64,000 bases of DNA, from positions 1-64,000 of the forward strand of contig JBPYFK010000137.1 of assembly GCA_051984675.1 (NCBI GenBank), given 5' to 3'. The translations under genes were made by a program, and so were the position numbers. The first letter of the stretch is position 1. Each line of letters starts with the position of its first letter. Under the pieces are notes generated by a model. It searched no databases, had not been told where the DNA came from, and was given only the letters and a program-made list of their open reading frames with translations. This DNA is from JBPYFK01 sp051984675 (GTDB lineage: Bacteria > Actinomycetota > Actinomycetes > Mycobacteriales > Pseudonocardiaceae). Below, piece by piece: positions 10,726-18,954 of this stretch.

Positions 10726-10770
10726 AGACGGGGACACGCCTCCACAGCAGGCGTGTCCCCGTCTTTGTTC
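10726..10770 (+). terminator. Intrinsic terminator of clpB
   Basis: A perfect 16-bp inverted repeat (AGACGGGGACACGCCT at 10726-10741 and its complement at 10749-10764) surrounds a 7-nt loop and is followed by TTGTT. It lies 72 nt after the clpB stop. Confidence 0.9.
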
Positions 10771-10869
10771 GGCATTTGAGCAGCTCACGCATCCACCGAA
10801 AGAGGGGTTCCACACCGAACCCCCCGGTGATCTTCGCGCGGCGGTCGGGCAGGACTACCCTGCGCTGGT

Positions 10870-11745
10870 GTGGGCATACCTCCGTGGGTTTGGTTCGTCG
10901 CAGGCTTCCTCGCGATCGCGGCTGGCGCGGCGCTGCTGATCTTCGACTCCCGACGGCACACATCGAACAACCGGGAGCGCAGGCGCTGGGCGGCGCTGCG
11001 CGGCTGGCAGTTCGCCGAAGTGGATCAGGTGCTGCCGACGCGCTGGCGCTACGGCGCACTGGCGCAGCAGCGCGACCGGTCGGGCAAGGAAGTCCTTGCC
11101 AAGGACATCGTGGCCGGGTCGACGTTCACCGCCGACGGACGTCGGCAGGTCTATGTCCTCGACCTCGAACTGGGAAGCAGGACGACGGCCGTCCTGGTCG
11201 GCGTCCGCTGCCGCCGGGCCGCGCCCACCATCGTCGAGCTGTGGTTGCCGGATATGCCTGTGCCGCAGGACACGGGGTTGGACCTGCTCGGCCCGGTCGG
11301 GTCCCGGTACGCGTTCGTCATCGACGTGGCCGCCGCGCGCCCGCTGATCACACCGGACGTCGTGGATGCGTTGGAGGAGATCGGTTCGGACGTCACGGTC
11401 GTCTGGTTGGAAGACGACTGGGTGATGGCGGCGATCGAGCCGAACGCCGACCCGGCGCGGCTGGAAACGCTGTTGCGCGAGCTCGGGGAGCTGGCCGACC
11501 TGATGGACCCGTTCGACGCGGAGTCCGAGCCGGTGACCGAGTCGGCGGCACTTGAGGAGCCCCCAGCGGCCCAACCAACCGAACGGACCAGCAGCACAGC
11601 GGCTGACCAGGCGGATCGGGACTTCGCCGAGGAGCTCGCGGCTCTGGAGGTCGGTGACGAGGTGGACGACGAGATCGGCGACGACGTGCGCGGCAAGACA
11701 CCTGAGCAGACCTCTGTCACCGAGGTGACCGACCGTCGCGGCTGA
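10870..11745 (+). CDS. Conserved membrane-anchored protein (Rv0383c-like position)
   Basis: The product has one N-terminal membrane helix (about residues 5-25, VWFVAGFLAIAAGAALLIF). A conserved-looking domain of about 170 residues follows, then an acidic low-complexity tail. No enzyme motif is recognised. Its place between clpB and pyrE matches M. tuberculosis Rv0383c, which is between clpB and pyrE there too (from memory). The GTG start lies 8 nt after a -10-like TACCCT (10856-10861) with no Shine-Dalgarno, suggesting a leaderless mRNA. Function unknown. Confidence 0.8.
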   Translation: MGIPPWVWFVAGFLAIAAGAALLIFDSRRHTSNNRERRRWAALRGWQFAEVDQVLPTRWRYGALAQQRDRSGKEVLAKDIVAGSTFTADGRRQVYVLDLELGSRTTAVLVGVRCRRAAPTIVELWLPDMPVPQDTGLDLLGPVGSRYAFVIDVAAARPLITPDVVDALEEIGSDVTVVWLEDDWVMAAIEPNADPARLETLLRELGELADLMDPFDAESEPVTESAALEEPPAAQPTERTSSTAADQADRDFAEELAALEVGDEVDDEIGDDVRGKTPEQTSVTEVTDRRG

Positions 11746-11810
11746 CGGCGCGAGGTGGGCGGGTGCCGCCCTCGGCCGCGGAAACCGGAACCAGGCGGTA
11801 ACGTGCCGTC

Positions 11811-12584
11811 ATGCCCACCGCACTTGTCACCGGTGCCACCGCAGGAATCGGCCAAGCCTTCGCGCGACGGCTGGCTGCGGAAGGTCACGATCTGGTTGTT
11901 GTCGCCCGCGATGCCGAACGCCTGCGGAGGCTTGCCGAGCATCTCAAGCAGTGGCATTCCGTTCAGGTCGAAGTCCTGCCCGCCGACCTGACCAACCCGA
12001 CCGAACTGTCCACAGTAGAACGTCGGGTGGCCGACGCGGACCACCCGGTCGACGTGCTCGTCAACAACGCGGGATTCGGCACGTCCGGCGCATTCTGGGA
12101 AACCGAGCCGGACACGCTGCGCAAGCAGGTCGCCCTCAACGTCACCGCCGTACTCGCCCTCACCCGCGCGGCCGTGCCGACCATGCGCTCCCGCGCGCGC
12201 GGTGACGTGATCAACGTTTCCAGCGTCGCCGGGTTCTTCTCCACCGCAGGCTCCTCCTACGCGGCGAGCAAGTCGTGGGTCACCACGTTCTCCGAGGGGC
12301 TCGCCGCAGCGCTGGTCGGCTCGGGCGTGCGGGTGATGGCGGTGTGTCCCGGGTTCACGCACACCGAGTTCCACCAGCGGGCCGGGCTGGAGATGAGCAA
12401 GCTCCCGAAGGCGTTCTGGTTGGACGTTGACACCGTCGTGCACGAGGCGCTGACCGACCTGCGACGCGGCAAGCCGGTGTGCGTTCCCGGATTCCAGTAC
12501 AAGGCCCTCGTCGCGCTCGGCAAGCTGGTGCCCAAGGGGCTGCAGCGGCTCCTCGTCACCCGCACCGTCCCGGGGCGTACCTGA
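11811..12584 (+). CDS. Short-chain dehydrogenase/reductase (SDR)
   Basis: A classical SDR of 257 residues. It shows the Rossmann motif TGATAGIGQAF, the NNAGFG motif, the catalytic Ser in SSVAGF and the YAASK active site. The C-terminal helices (LVPKGLQRLL) resemble SDRs acting on lipophilic carbonyls, but the substrate cannot be told. The ATG is preceded at 6 nt by TAACGT (11799-11804) with no Shine-Dalgarno, again a leaderless pattern. pyrE follows in the same direction. Confidence 0.9.
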   Translation: MPTALVTGATAGIGQAFARRLAAEGHDLVVVARDAERLRRLAEHLKQWHSVQVEVLPADLTNPTELSTVERRVADADHPVDVLVNNAGFGTSGAFWETEPDTLRKQVALNVTAVLALTRAAVPTMRSRARGDVINVSSVAGFFSTAGSSYAASKSWVTTFSEGLAAALVGSGVRVMAVCPGFTHTEFHQRAGLEMSKLPKAFWLDVDTVVHEALTDLRRGKPVCVPGFQYKALVALGKLVPKGLQRLLVTRTVPGRT

Positions 12585-12620
12585 GCGGCTCGACCGTCCT
12601 GGGCGGTATCGTTGCTGCTC

Positions 12621-13169
12621 GTGGAACCGGTCGTCGACGAGCAGCAACGTTCCGAGTTGGCCCGCCTGGTGCGTGACCTCGCGGTGGTGCGTGGGCAGTT
12701 CACCCTGGCGTCGGGCAAGGTGGCCGACTACTACGTGGACCTGCGCCGGGCCACGCTGCACCACGCGGCAGCCCCGCTGATCGGCCGGTTGCTGCGGCAA
12801 CTCACCGCCGACTGGGACTACACCGCCGCCGGCGGGCTGACTCTCGGCGCCGATCCGGTCGCGGCGGCGATGCTGCATGCCCCCGGCCCGCCGCTGGACG
12901 TGTTCGTCGTCCGCAAGGCCACCAAGACGCATGGAATGCAGCGCCGGATCGAGGGACCGGACGTGGCGGGCAAGCGGGTGCTCGCCGTGGAGGACACTTC
13001 GACCACCGGCGGCAGCGTGCTCACAGCCGTGGACGCGCTCGCCGAGGTGGGAGCCGAGGTGGTCGGTGTGGCCACCGTCGTGGACCGCGACACCGGCGCG
13101 AAAGAGGCGGTTGAGCAGAGCGGCCTGATCTACCGGTCGTTGCTGGGTCTGGCGGATCTGGGCGTGTGA
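12621..13169 (+). CDS. pyrE: Orotate phosphoribosyltransferase
   Basis: PyrE converts orotate and PRPP to orotidine 5'-monophosphate in pyrimidine synthesis. The PRPP-binding motif VLAVEDTSTTGGSVLTAV and the KATKTHGMQRRIEG loop are clear, and the length of 182 residues is normal. The GTG at 12621 was chosen because it lies 8 nt after TATCGT (12607-12612), a leaderless layout almost identical to that of purB. A TTG at 12612 would add three residues but falls inside that hexamer. Confidence 0.95.
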   Translation: MEPVVDEQQRSELARLVRDLAVVRGQFTLASGKVADYYVDLRRATLHHAAAPLIGRLLRQLTADWDYTAAGGLTLGADPVAAAMLHAPGPPLDVFVVRKATKTHGMQRRIEGPDVAGKRVLAVEDTSTTGGSVLTAVDALAEVGAEVVGVATVVDRDTGAKEAVEQSGLIYRSLLGLADLGV

Positions 13170-13210
13170 GCTTCCGGGCGTGCCGGCTGGCCCGAACGCT
13201 GGGGCGGTGA

Positions 13211-13861
13211 GTGGCGGTGAGTGAGGACATCGGGCCCACTGAATGGGCGGTGGGTGTTGGCGTCGGTCCGTGGGAAGGGCCGTGGCCAGCGGATCAGCGC
13301 TACGACCCGGAGTTGCTGGAGCACGGCGACCGGCGCAATGTCGTGGACCACTACCGGTACTGGCGTCGGGAGGCGGTCGTCGCCGACCTCGACCAGCGGC
13401 GGCACGGCTTCCACGTGGCGATCGAGAACTTCCAGCACGACCACAACATCGGGACCGTGGTTCGGACCGCGAACGCGTTCGCGGCGCGCTGCGTGCACAT
13501 CGTGGGACGCCGCCGATGGAACCGGCGGGGTGCGATGGTCACCGACCGGTACCAGCACATCCACCATCACCCCGACCTCGCCTCGCTGCGCGCCTACGCC
13601 GAGGACAACGATCTGGCGATCGTCGCGGTCGACAACACGCCTGGCGCGACGCCGATCGAGCGGACGGCGTTACCGCGCCACTGCGTGCTGCTGTTCGGCC
13701 AGGAGGGTCCGGGATTGGGGGAGGACTCCCGGTCGTGCGCTGACCAGGTCGTGTCGATCGCGCAGTTCGGTTCGACCCGATCCATCAACGCCGGCGTTGC
13801 CGCCGGGATCGTCATGCACACCTGGATCGAGCAGCACGCCGACCTGGCCAACGCGTGGTGA
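13211..13861 (+). CDS. TrmH/SpoU family RNA 2'-O-methyltransferase
   Basis: The 216-residue protein has the three SPOUT motifs: NIGTVVRTANAF (motif 1), LLFGQEGPGL (motif 2) and SINAGVAAGIVMH (motif 3). These form the trefoil knot that binds SAM for ribose methylation of tRNA or rRNA. The exact RNA target is not predictable. It follows pyrE by 41 nt, as the SpoU gene near pyrE does in mycobacteria, and is convergent with the DedA gene. Confidence 0.9.
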   Translation: MAVSEDIGPTEWAVGVGVGPWEGPWPADQRYDPELLEHGDRRNVVDHYRYWRREAVVADLDQRRHGFHVAIENFQHDHNIGTVVRTANAFAARCVHIVGRRRWNRRGAMVTDRYQHIHHHPDLASLRAYAEDNDLAIVAVDNTPGATPIERTALPRHCVLLFGQEGPGLGEDSRSCADQVVSIAQFGSTRSINAGVAAGIVMHTWIEQHADLANAW

Positions 13862-13873
13862 GCGGGACCTGAC

Positions 13874-13910
13874 CAGGGACATCAACGGGTGCCAAGCGCT
13901 GACGTCCCTG
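13874..13910. terminator. Hairpin between SpoU and DedA genes
   Basis: CAGGGACATCA (13874-13884) and TGACGTCCCTG (13900-13910) pair over 11 positions. The single imperfect position is A-C in the plus-strand RNA but a permissible G-U in the minus-strand RNA. That favours a role ending transcription of dedA. No U-tract is present. Confidence 0.5.
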
Positions 13911-13921
13911 CTGGGAGAAGC

Positions 13922-14617
13922 TCACTGCGGGGTGACGGCTTCCTGACGGCTCTTCCCGCGCCGGTTCTTGACGTACTCGATGACGATCGGGATCAGCGAG
14001 ACGAACACGATGACCACGGCCATCGCGTCGATGTTGTTCTTGATCCACGTGATGTTGCCGAGGAAGTAGCCGAGCAAGGTCATGCCGGGCGCCCACAGCA
14101 CCGCACCCACAGCGGAGTAGGTGAAGAACTTCCGTGTGTCCATCTCCCCGACACCGGCGACCGCCGTGATGAACGTGCGCACGATCGGAACGAACCGGGC
14201 GAGCACGATCGCACGCGGGCCGTACCGCTCGAAGAACTCGTGCGTGCGCTCCACGTGCTCGTGCTTGAACAGCTTCGAGTCCGGCTTGTTGAACAGGGCC
14301 GGACCCACCTTGCGGCCGATCCAGTAGCCGGTGACGTTGCCGGCGAAGGCCAGCAGTGCCAGCACGATGCACGTCACCCAGATGTTGGGCGACATCGCAC
14401 CCGTGGCGATGAACAGGCCGGCGACGAACAGCAGCGAGTCACCGGGAAGGAAGAACCCGATGAGCAGTCCACATTCAGCGAAGATGACCAGGCACAGGCC
14501 GACGAAGGCGAAGGCGCCCATCGACCGGATCATGGTCTCGGGATTCAGCCAGTCGGGCAGCAGGGCCAGGTTGGCCGTGTCCGCAGCAGCGGGCAATAGG
14601 GTCGTCACGGCAGCCAA
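13922..14617 (-). CDS. DedA family membrane protein
   Basis: This 231-residue integral membrane protein has the DedA signature: an amphipathic segment FAECGLLIGFFLPGDSLLF, the glycine-rich GNVTGYWIGRKVGP region, and ARFVPIVRTFITAVAGVGEM. About five hydrophobic segments are seen. DedA proteins are implicated in lipid-carrier or phospholipid scrambling and envelope homeostasis. The C-terminus is basic (KNRRGKSRQEA). It lies downstream of the nag cluster on the same strand but 55 nt away from the small membrane protein gene. Confidence 0.93.
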   Translation of the reverse strand: MAAVTTLLPAAADTANLALLPDWLNPETMIRSMGAFAFVGLCLVIFAECGLLIGFFLPGDSLLFVAGLFIATGAMSPNIWVTCIVLALLAFAGNVTGYWIGRKVGPALFNKPDSKLFKHEHVERTHEFFERYGPRAIVLARFVPIVRTFITAVAGVGEMDTRKFFTYSAVGAVLWAPGMTLLGYFLGNITWIKNNIDAMAVVIVFVSLIPIVIEYVKNRRGKSRQEAVTPQ

Positions 14618-14636
14618 CGGTACCGTGCCGGTATAG

Positions 14637-14700
14637 GACAGTCAGGGCGCCCTAGAGGACGGTCAGGGCGTTTCAAAAGACGGTGAGGGCGCCCACCACG
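14637..14700. repeat. Triple degenerate ~21-bp direct repeat
   Basis: Three head-to-tail copies share the core GACRGTSAGGGCG and start near 14638, 14659 and 14680. They lie between the dedA start and the 3' end of the small membrane protein gene, whose last codons are in the third copy. Function unknown. Confidence 0.5.
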
Positions 14701-14891
14701 CTGCCCGTAACCAGGCCCAAGAGCAGCGCGAACAGCAGGACAAGCAGCGCTGCTGCCGGCCCTGACCTGCGGTTTGGTATGCCGGCGTCGGGCGTGGCCG
14801 GTGATCCTGCCGCGTTCGGGGCATGGAGAGCCTGCGCCCGCAGCGCCGCCGCGAGCGCCCCTTCTGGGATTTCGCCGGGCATTTCGTTCAT
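14673..14891 (-). CDS. Small tail-anchored membrane protein downstream of nagA
   Basis: A 72-residue protein with a polar N-terminal half and one C-terminal membrane helix (AALLVLLFALLLGLVTGSVV), ending almost directly after it. The ATG at 14891 overlaps the nagA TGA (ATGA), which strongly suggests translational coupling to the amino-sugar operon. An in-frame start at 14930 would overlap nagA by 43 nt and is less likely. No family is recognised. Confidence 0.7.
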   Translation of the reverse strand: MNEMPGEIPEGALAAALRAQALHAPNAAGSPATPDAGIPNRRSGPAAALLVLLFALLLGLVTGSVVGALTVF

Positions 14892-16075
14892 GTTCGCTGA
14901 GAGTATCCATCGGGTACGCCCGGCACCCATGCGCCGCCCTTCATGACCCGCACTGGGCGCAGGTCGCGGTCGAGGATCACTAGGTCGGCGGACAGTCCGG
15001 GCCGGATCGCGCCGACCCGGTCGGACATTCCGAGCAGCGCGGCGGGGGTGGTCGCCGCGGCGGCGACCGCTTGCGACACCGGCAGCCCGCAGGCGGACAC
15101 GAGGTTTCGGAACGCGACGTCCATGGTCAGCGTGCTGCCGGCGAGCGAGCCGTCCGCCAGGGTGGCCACCCCGTCGTGGACCGTCACCGGCAGCCGGCCG
15201 AGTTCGTACTCGCCATCGCCGGCGGACGCGGCGCTGATCGCGTCCGTGACCAGCACGGTCCGGCCGTTCCCGGCGTGTTCGGCGGCCAGCCGCAGGACGG
15301 CCGGGTGGACGTGCACGAGGTCACAGATGAGCTCCACAGCCACCCGTTCGTCGGCCAGCAACGCTCCGATCGGGCCGGGCTCGCGGTGGTGCAGCGGGCG
15401 CATCCCGTTGAACAGGTGCGTCGCCACCCGCGCGCCCGCGTCGAGGGCGGGTGCGACCTGGCTGAACACCGCGTCGGTATGGCCGATCGCCGGGATCACG
15501 CCGTGGTCGGCGAGCGTGCGGATAGCGGTGATCGCGTGTTCCAGCTCGGGGGCGAGCGTGACCATGCGGATCGAGTCTGGGCCCGCGCTGAGCAGGGCAT
15601 CGACGAGGTGTGGCAGCGGTGGGCAGAGCATCGCGGGGTCGTGAGCGCCACACCGGCCCGCGGACAGGAACGGGCCCTCCAGGTGGATTCCGGCGAGTTC
15701 GCCGCTGGTGACCAGCTCGTCGAGCGCGCCGATCTGCTTCACCAGGTCCGCCACCTGCGCCGAGACCAGGCTCGCGAGCATGGTCGTCGTGCCACGCCTG
15801 CGGTGTGCGGTGATCGCTCTGCGCAGCTCGTCAGGATTCAGGCTGGTGAACGAGCTACCGCCACCGCCGTGGCAGTGGATGTCGACGAAACCGGGGACGA
15901 CCCACTGGCCGCGTACATCCACGACCTGACCGTCGTTGAGCTGCGCGGTCTGCGCGGTCTGCGCATCAACCTCGCTGATCAGGCCGTCGCGAACGCATAC
16001 TCGGCCGCTTTCGAGGACTCCGTCCGGCGTGACGACCTTTCCCCCGGTCAGGGTCAGTGCACTCGCAGCGCTCAT
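14888..16075 (-). CDS. nagA: N-acetylglucosamine-6-phosphate deacetylase
   Basis: NagA hydrolyses GlcNAc-6-phosphate to glucosamine-6-phosphate and acetate. The 395-residue amidohydrolase has the metal/fold motif DIHCHGGGGSSF, HLEGPFLS, the metal His in IGHTDAVFSQ, HLFNGMRPLHHREPG, and the catalytic Asp region VLVTDAISA. The ATG at 16075 overlaps the stop of the upstream kinase gene (ATGA), so it was preferred over an upstream in-frame start. It is the third gene of a four-gene minus-strand unit: SIS isomerase, ROK kinase, nagA, small membrane protein. Confidence 0.93.
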   Translation of the reverse strand: MSAASALTLTGGKVVTPDGVLESGRVCVRDGLISEVDAQTAQTAQLNDGQVVDVRGQWVVPGFVDIHCHGGGGSSFTSLNPDELRRAITAHRRRGTTTMLASLVSAQVADLVKQIGALDELVTSGELAGIHLEGPFLSAGRCGAHDPAMLCPPLPHLVDALLSAGPDSIRMVTLAPELEHAITAIRTLADHGVIPAIGHTDAVFSQVAPALDAGARVATHLFNGMRPLHHREPGPIGALLADERVAVELICDLVHVHPAVLRLAAEHAGNGRTVLVTDAISAASAGDGEYELGRLPVTVHDGVATLADGSLAGSTLTMDVAFRNLVSACGLPVSQAVAAAATTPAALLGMSDRVGAIRPGLSADLVILDRDLRPVRVMKGGAWVPGVPDGYSQRT

Positions 16076-17055
16076 GGTTGGGCCTCCCGGTGAAGACGCA
16101 CCCCGTCGACGACGGCGTCCGCTGCCAGCAGGGCCGCGCCCACACAACCAGCCTCGTCACCGAAGGTGGCCAGGCGCAGCTCCGGCCGCCGCTGGAAGGA
16201 CAGCAGGGCATCCAACTCGGCGCGCAGCGGAGCGGTGAGCGTTTCCCCCGCCAGTGCGAGCCCGCCGCCGAGCACCACGGCCTCCGGCGCCACGAGCGTC
16301 GTCAGCACCAGGATTCCCTTGGCCAGCCCGCGAATCGCGTCGGTCCACACTGCCTGCGCATCCGGGTCCCCCGCGCGCACGGCGGCCGTGACGGCCGCCG
16401 CCCCGTCCACAAGTCGACCGGTGCGGAGGCTGTAGCGGCGAGCCACGGCGCTCGACGACGCGAGCGCCTCCAGGCACCCGGTCGCGCCGCACGGGCAGGG
16501 CTGTCCGTGCCCGATGTCGACGTGCCCGATCTCGCCGGCATACCCGCCACCGGCGTACAACTGCCCGCCGAGCACCATGGCCGCCGCAATGCCGGTGCCG
16601 ATGGGCATGACGACGACGTCGGAGAACCCGCGAGCCGCGCCGAGCCGCGCCTCCGCGAGCCCGAACGCCCGGACGTCGTGGCCGAACGCCAGCGGCAGTT
16701 CGACGTGCGCGGCGAGCAGCTCGCGAAGCGGTGCGTCCCGCCAGCCGAGGTTGGACGAGAACAACCCGACACCGCGCTGCTCGTCCACGGTTCCGGGGAC
16801 GACGACCCCGACAGCGTTCACGGCGCACTCGGACTGTTCGCGCAGCTCCTTGACCAGCCCGGCAACGGCGCCGATCACGGCCTCTGGTGGCCCGTGCGGC
16901 GTGCGGCAACGGCGGTGCCGCTCGATGTGAACGCCGCTGGCGGTGACCGTGGCGAGGGCAGCCTTGATCTCCGTCCCGCCAAGGTCGACGGCCACCACCC
17001 GGTTGCCGGCGGCTGACGTGCGCCCACCTGACGTGCGCCCAGCAGATGTCACCAC
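16072..17055 (-). CDS. ROK family sugar kinase (probable GlcNAc kinase)
   Basis: The protein has the ROK ATP-binding motif VVAVDLGGTEIKAAL, the EIGHVDIGHG motif (catalytic and metal-site histidines), and the zinc-binding CPCGATGCLEAL. ROK kinases phosphorylate glucose, GlcNAc or ManNAc at O6. Co-transcription with nagA makes GlcNAc the likely substrate. A GGAGG lies 5 nt before a GTG at 17055, which was taken as the start; GTG codons at 17052 and 17070 are alternatives. No transporter gene is in the window. Confidence 0.88.
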   Translation of the reverse strand: MVTSAGRTSGGRTSAAGNRVVAVDLGGTEIKAALATVTASGVHIERHRRCRTPHGPPEAVIGAVAGLVKELREQSECAVNAVGVVVPGTVDEQRGVGLFSSNLGWRDAPLRELLAAHVELPLAFGHDVRAFGLAEARLGAARGFSDVVVMPIGTGIAAAMVLGGQLYAGGGYAGEIGHVDIGHGQPCPCGATGCLEALASSSAVARRYSLRTGRLVDGAAAVTAAVRAGDPDAQAVWTDAIRGLAKGILVLTTLVAPEAVVLGGGLALAGETLTAPLRAELDALLSFQRRPELRLATFGDEAGCVGAALLAADAVVDGVRLHREAQP

Positions 17056-17104
17056 CGCATCCTCCGTCACGGAAGTGGTCTACACCAACAGGCCGCTTGG
17101 CCGG

Positions 17105-17992
17105 TTACGGCAGCACCACTGATCGGGTCAGGTGTCTGGGCTGGTCGGGGTCGAGACCGCGAGCCTGCGCGAGTTCCACGGCGAGCCGCTGGACGCGGAC
17201 GAGTTCGGCCAGTGGGTCGCCTGCTGACGCGAAGAACCGCCCACCGGTGGCGGCCACTTCGTCCGCCAACCCCTCCGGGGCGGGTCCGAACATCCACGCC
17301 ACCCGGTTCGGGCCGGTGATGCTGATCGGACCGTGCCGATACTCCATGGCCGGATACGCCTCCGTCCACCAGTTGGCGGCTTCACGCATCTTCAACGCCG
17401 CCTCCAGCGCGAGGCCGTACGCCCAACCCATACCCAGGAAAGTGATCTGCTCGGCGCTGCGCACTTCGGCGTCGAGCGGTTCGGCCAGCACCTTCTCCGC
17501 CTCGGTGGCCACCGCGCTGAGGTCCTCGCCCAGGCTGGCCCGCAGCAGCGCCAGCGTGGTCGTAGCGAAGCGGGTCTGCACCACCGACCGCTCGTCGGCG
17601 TAGTCGAGCAGGACGCGCTGATCGGCGGCCTCGGCGACCGGGCTCGCGGCACCGCCGACGAGCGCGCTCGTCGGCGTGCGCCCGCGAAGCCGCGCGAGCA
17701 GCGCGAGCACTTCGCTGGTCGTGCCGGAACGGCTGATCGCGAGGACGCGGTCGTAGCCGCGGCCGAGCGGGAACTCCGACGCGGCGAAGGCGTCGGTCTC
17801 GCCGCGCCCCGAAGCCTCGCGCAGCGAGGCGTAGGACTGCGCGACGAACCACGACGTGCCGCAGCCGACGACGGCGAGGCGCTCGCCGTCGCGCGGCAGC
17901 GCGGCGTCGGCGGCCTGGGCCGCCGCCCGCCGCCAGCAGGCGGGCTGGGCGGCGATCTCGGCGGCGACGAAGGGTTGGGATGGTGCGGGCAA
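17105..17992 (-). CDS. SIS-domain sugar isomerase (probable glucosamine-6-phosphate deaminase/isomerase)
   Basis: The 295-residue protein consists of two SIS phosphosugar-binding domains, as in the isomerase half of GlmS. VVGCGTSWFVAQSY and the SRSGTTSEV loop are in the first, and ITFLGMGWAYGLALEAALKM, EAYPAMEYRHGP in the second. No glutaminase domain is present. With the ROK kinase and NagA it would convert glucosamine-6-phosphate to fructose-6-phosphate. The start is TTG, placed 6 nt after GGGAGG. It is the first gene of the operon and diverges from a DeoR regulator across a large palindrome. Confidence 0.85.
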   Translation of the reverse strand: MPAPSQPFVAAEIAAQPACWRRAAAQAADAALPRDGERLAVVGCGTSWFVAQSYASLREASGRGETDAFAASEFPLGRGYDRVLAISRSGTTSEVLALLARLRGRTPTSALVGGAASPVAEAADQRVLLDYADERSVVQTRFATTTLALLRASLGEDLSAVATEAEKVLAEPLDAEVRSAEQITFLGMGWAYGLALEAALKMREAANWWTEAYPAMEYRHGPISITGPNRVAWMFGPAPEGLADEVAATGGRFFASAGDPLAELVRVQRLAVELAQARGLDPDQPRHLTRSVVLP

Positions 17993-18022
17993 CCCGATCC
18001 TCCCGAAGGCTGTACGGCCATC

Positions 18023-18072
18023 TTGCGTGAATATGCGTGGAATCGAGCATAATCACGCAAAAGAAATCACGC
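18023..18072. promoter_or_regulatory. Large palindromic operator between the amino-sugar operon and its DeoR regulator
   Basis: TTGCGTGAATATGC (18023-18036) and GCATAATCACGCAA (18047-18060) are inverted repeats with 13 of 14 positions matching, separated by 10 nt. A third half-site AATCACGC lies at 18065-18072. Candidate -10 elements for both directions (CATAAT at 18048-18053 forward, TATGCT at 18046-18051 reverse) fall inside it, so a bound regulator would block both promoters. Confidence 0.8.
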
Positions 18073-18134
18073 TTGCTCCGCTCGGACGCCGTATTACGAC
18101 ATACGGGAGGATCGGGCCGGAGGTGGTGACAGTC

Positions 18135-18920
18135 GTGAACCGGTCCGAGCGGTTGAACACGTTGCTGGAGATGCTCGCCGAGCGGGGCAAGTTCAGCGTT
18201 GAGGACATCGCCGCCGACCTCGACGTTTCCGCCGCGACCATCCGCCGCGACCTCGACCACCTCGCCGAGCAGCAGCTCCTGACCCGCACGCGGGGTGGAG
18301 CGGTGTCCCACGCGATCGCCTACGACCTGCCGCTGCGCTACAAGACGGCACGTCACGCCAGCGAGAAGCAGCGGATCGCCCGTGCGGGTGCGGAGCTGGT
18401 CGGGCGCGGTTGGGTCGTCGGCCTCACCGGCGGCACGACCACGACGGAACTCGCGCGGGCGTTGGCGACCCGCCCCACCGATGACGACTCCCCCGGCACG
18501 CCCGTGATCACGATCGTCACCAACGCGTTGAACATCGCCAACGAGCTCGTGGTGCGTCCGCAGGTCAAGGTGGTGGTCACGGGCGGGGTGGCACGCCAGC
18601 AGTCTTACGAGCTGGTCGGTCCGCTCGGGGCCAAGATCCTCCAGGAACTCAGCCTGGACGTCGCGTTTCTCGGCGTGGACGCGGTCGACCCGGATGCCGG
18701 TGCCAGCGCGCACAACGAGGACGAGGCCAGCATGAACCGTCTGCTGGCGACGCGGGCACGCAAGATCGTCGTGGTCACGGACTCGTCCAAGATCGGCGCG
18801 GGCGCCTTCGCCCGGATCTGCTCCATCGACGAACTCGACATCCTGGTCACGGACTCGGCCGCGCCGCCGGACGCGATCCAACGGTTCGAGGAACACGGCG
18901 TCGACGTCGTGCAGGTGTAG
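18135..18920 (+). CDS. DeoR family transcriptional regulator of the amino-sugar operon
   Basis: The N-terminal winged HTH (RLNTLLEMLAERGKFSVEDI, then SAATIRRDLDHL and TRGGAV) is of the DeoR type. The C-terminal DeoRC sensor domain (about 80-235) has LTGGTTTTELA, VTNALNIA, TGGVARQQSYELVGP and VVTDSSKIG, the sugar-phosphate binding elements. Binding of a phosphosugar normally releases DeoR repressors from DNA. The GTG at 18135 was chosen because GGAGG (18119-18123) lies 11 nt upstream and the protein then begins like other DeoR proteins. The palindrome at 18023-18072 is its likely operator. Confidence 0.92.
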   Translation: MNRSERLNTLLEMLAERGKFSVEDIAADLDVSAATIRRDLDHLAEQQLLTRTRGGAVSHAIAYDLPLRYKTARHASEKQRIARAGAELVGRGWVVGLTGGTTTTELARALATRPTDDDSPGTPVITIVTNALNIANELVVRPQVKVVVTGGVARQQSYELVGPLGAKILQELSLDVAFLGVDAVDPDAGASAHNEDEASMNRLLATRARKIVVVTDSSKIGAGAFARICSIDELDILVTDSAAPPDAIQRFEEHGVDVVQV

Positions 18921-18921
18921 T

Positions 18922-18947
18922 GGCGGGGTGTGACGGCGGGGTGTGAC
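18922..18947. repeat. 13-bp perfect tandem duplication at a convergent gene junction
   Basis: GGCGGGGTGTGAC occurs twice head-to-tail (18922-18934 and 18935-18947), starting one base after the DeoR stop codon and ending 7 bp before the end of the convergent sigma-factor gene. Confidence 0.9.
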
Positions 18948-18954
18948 CGCCGGT

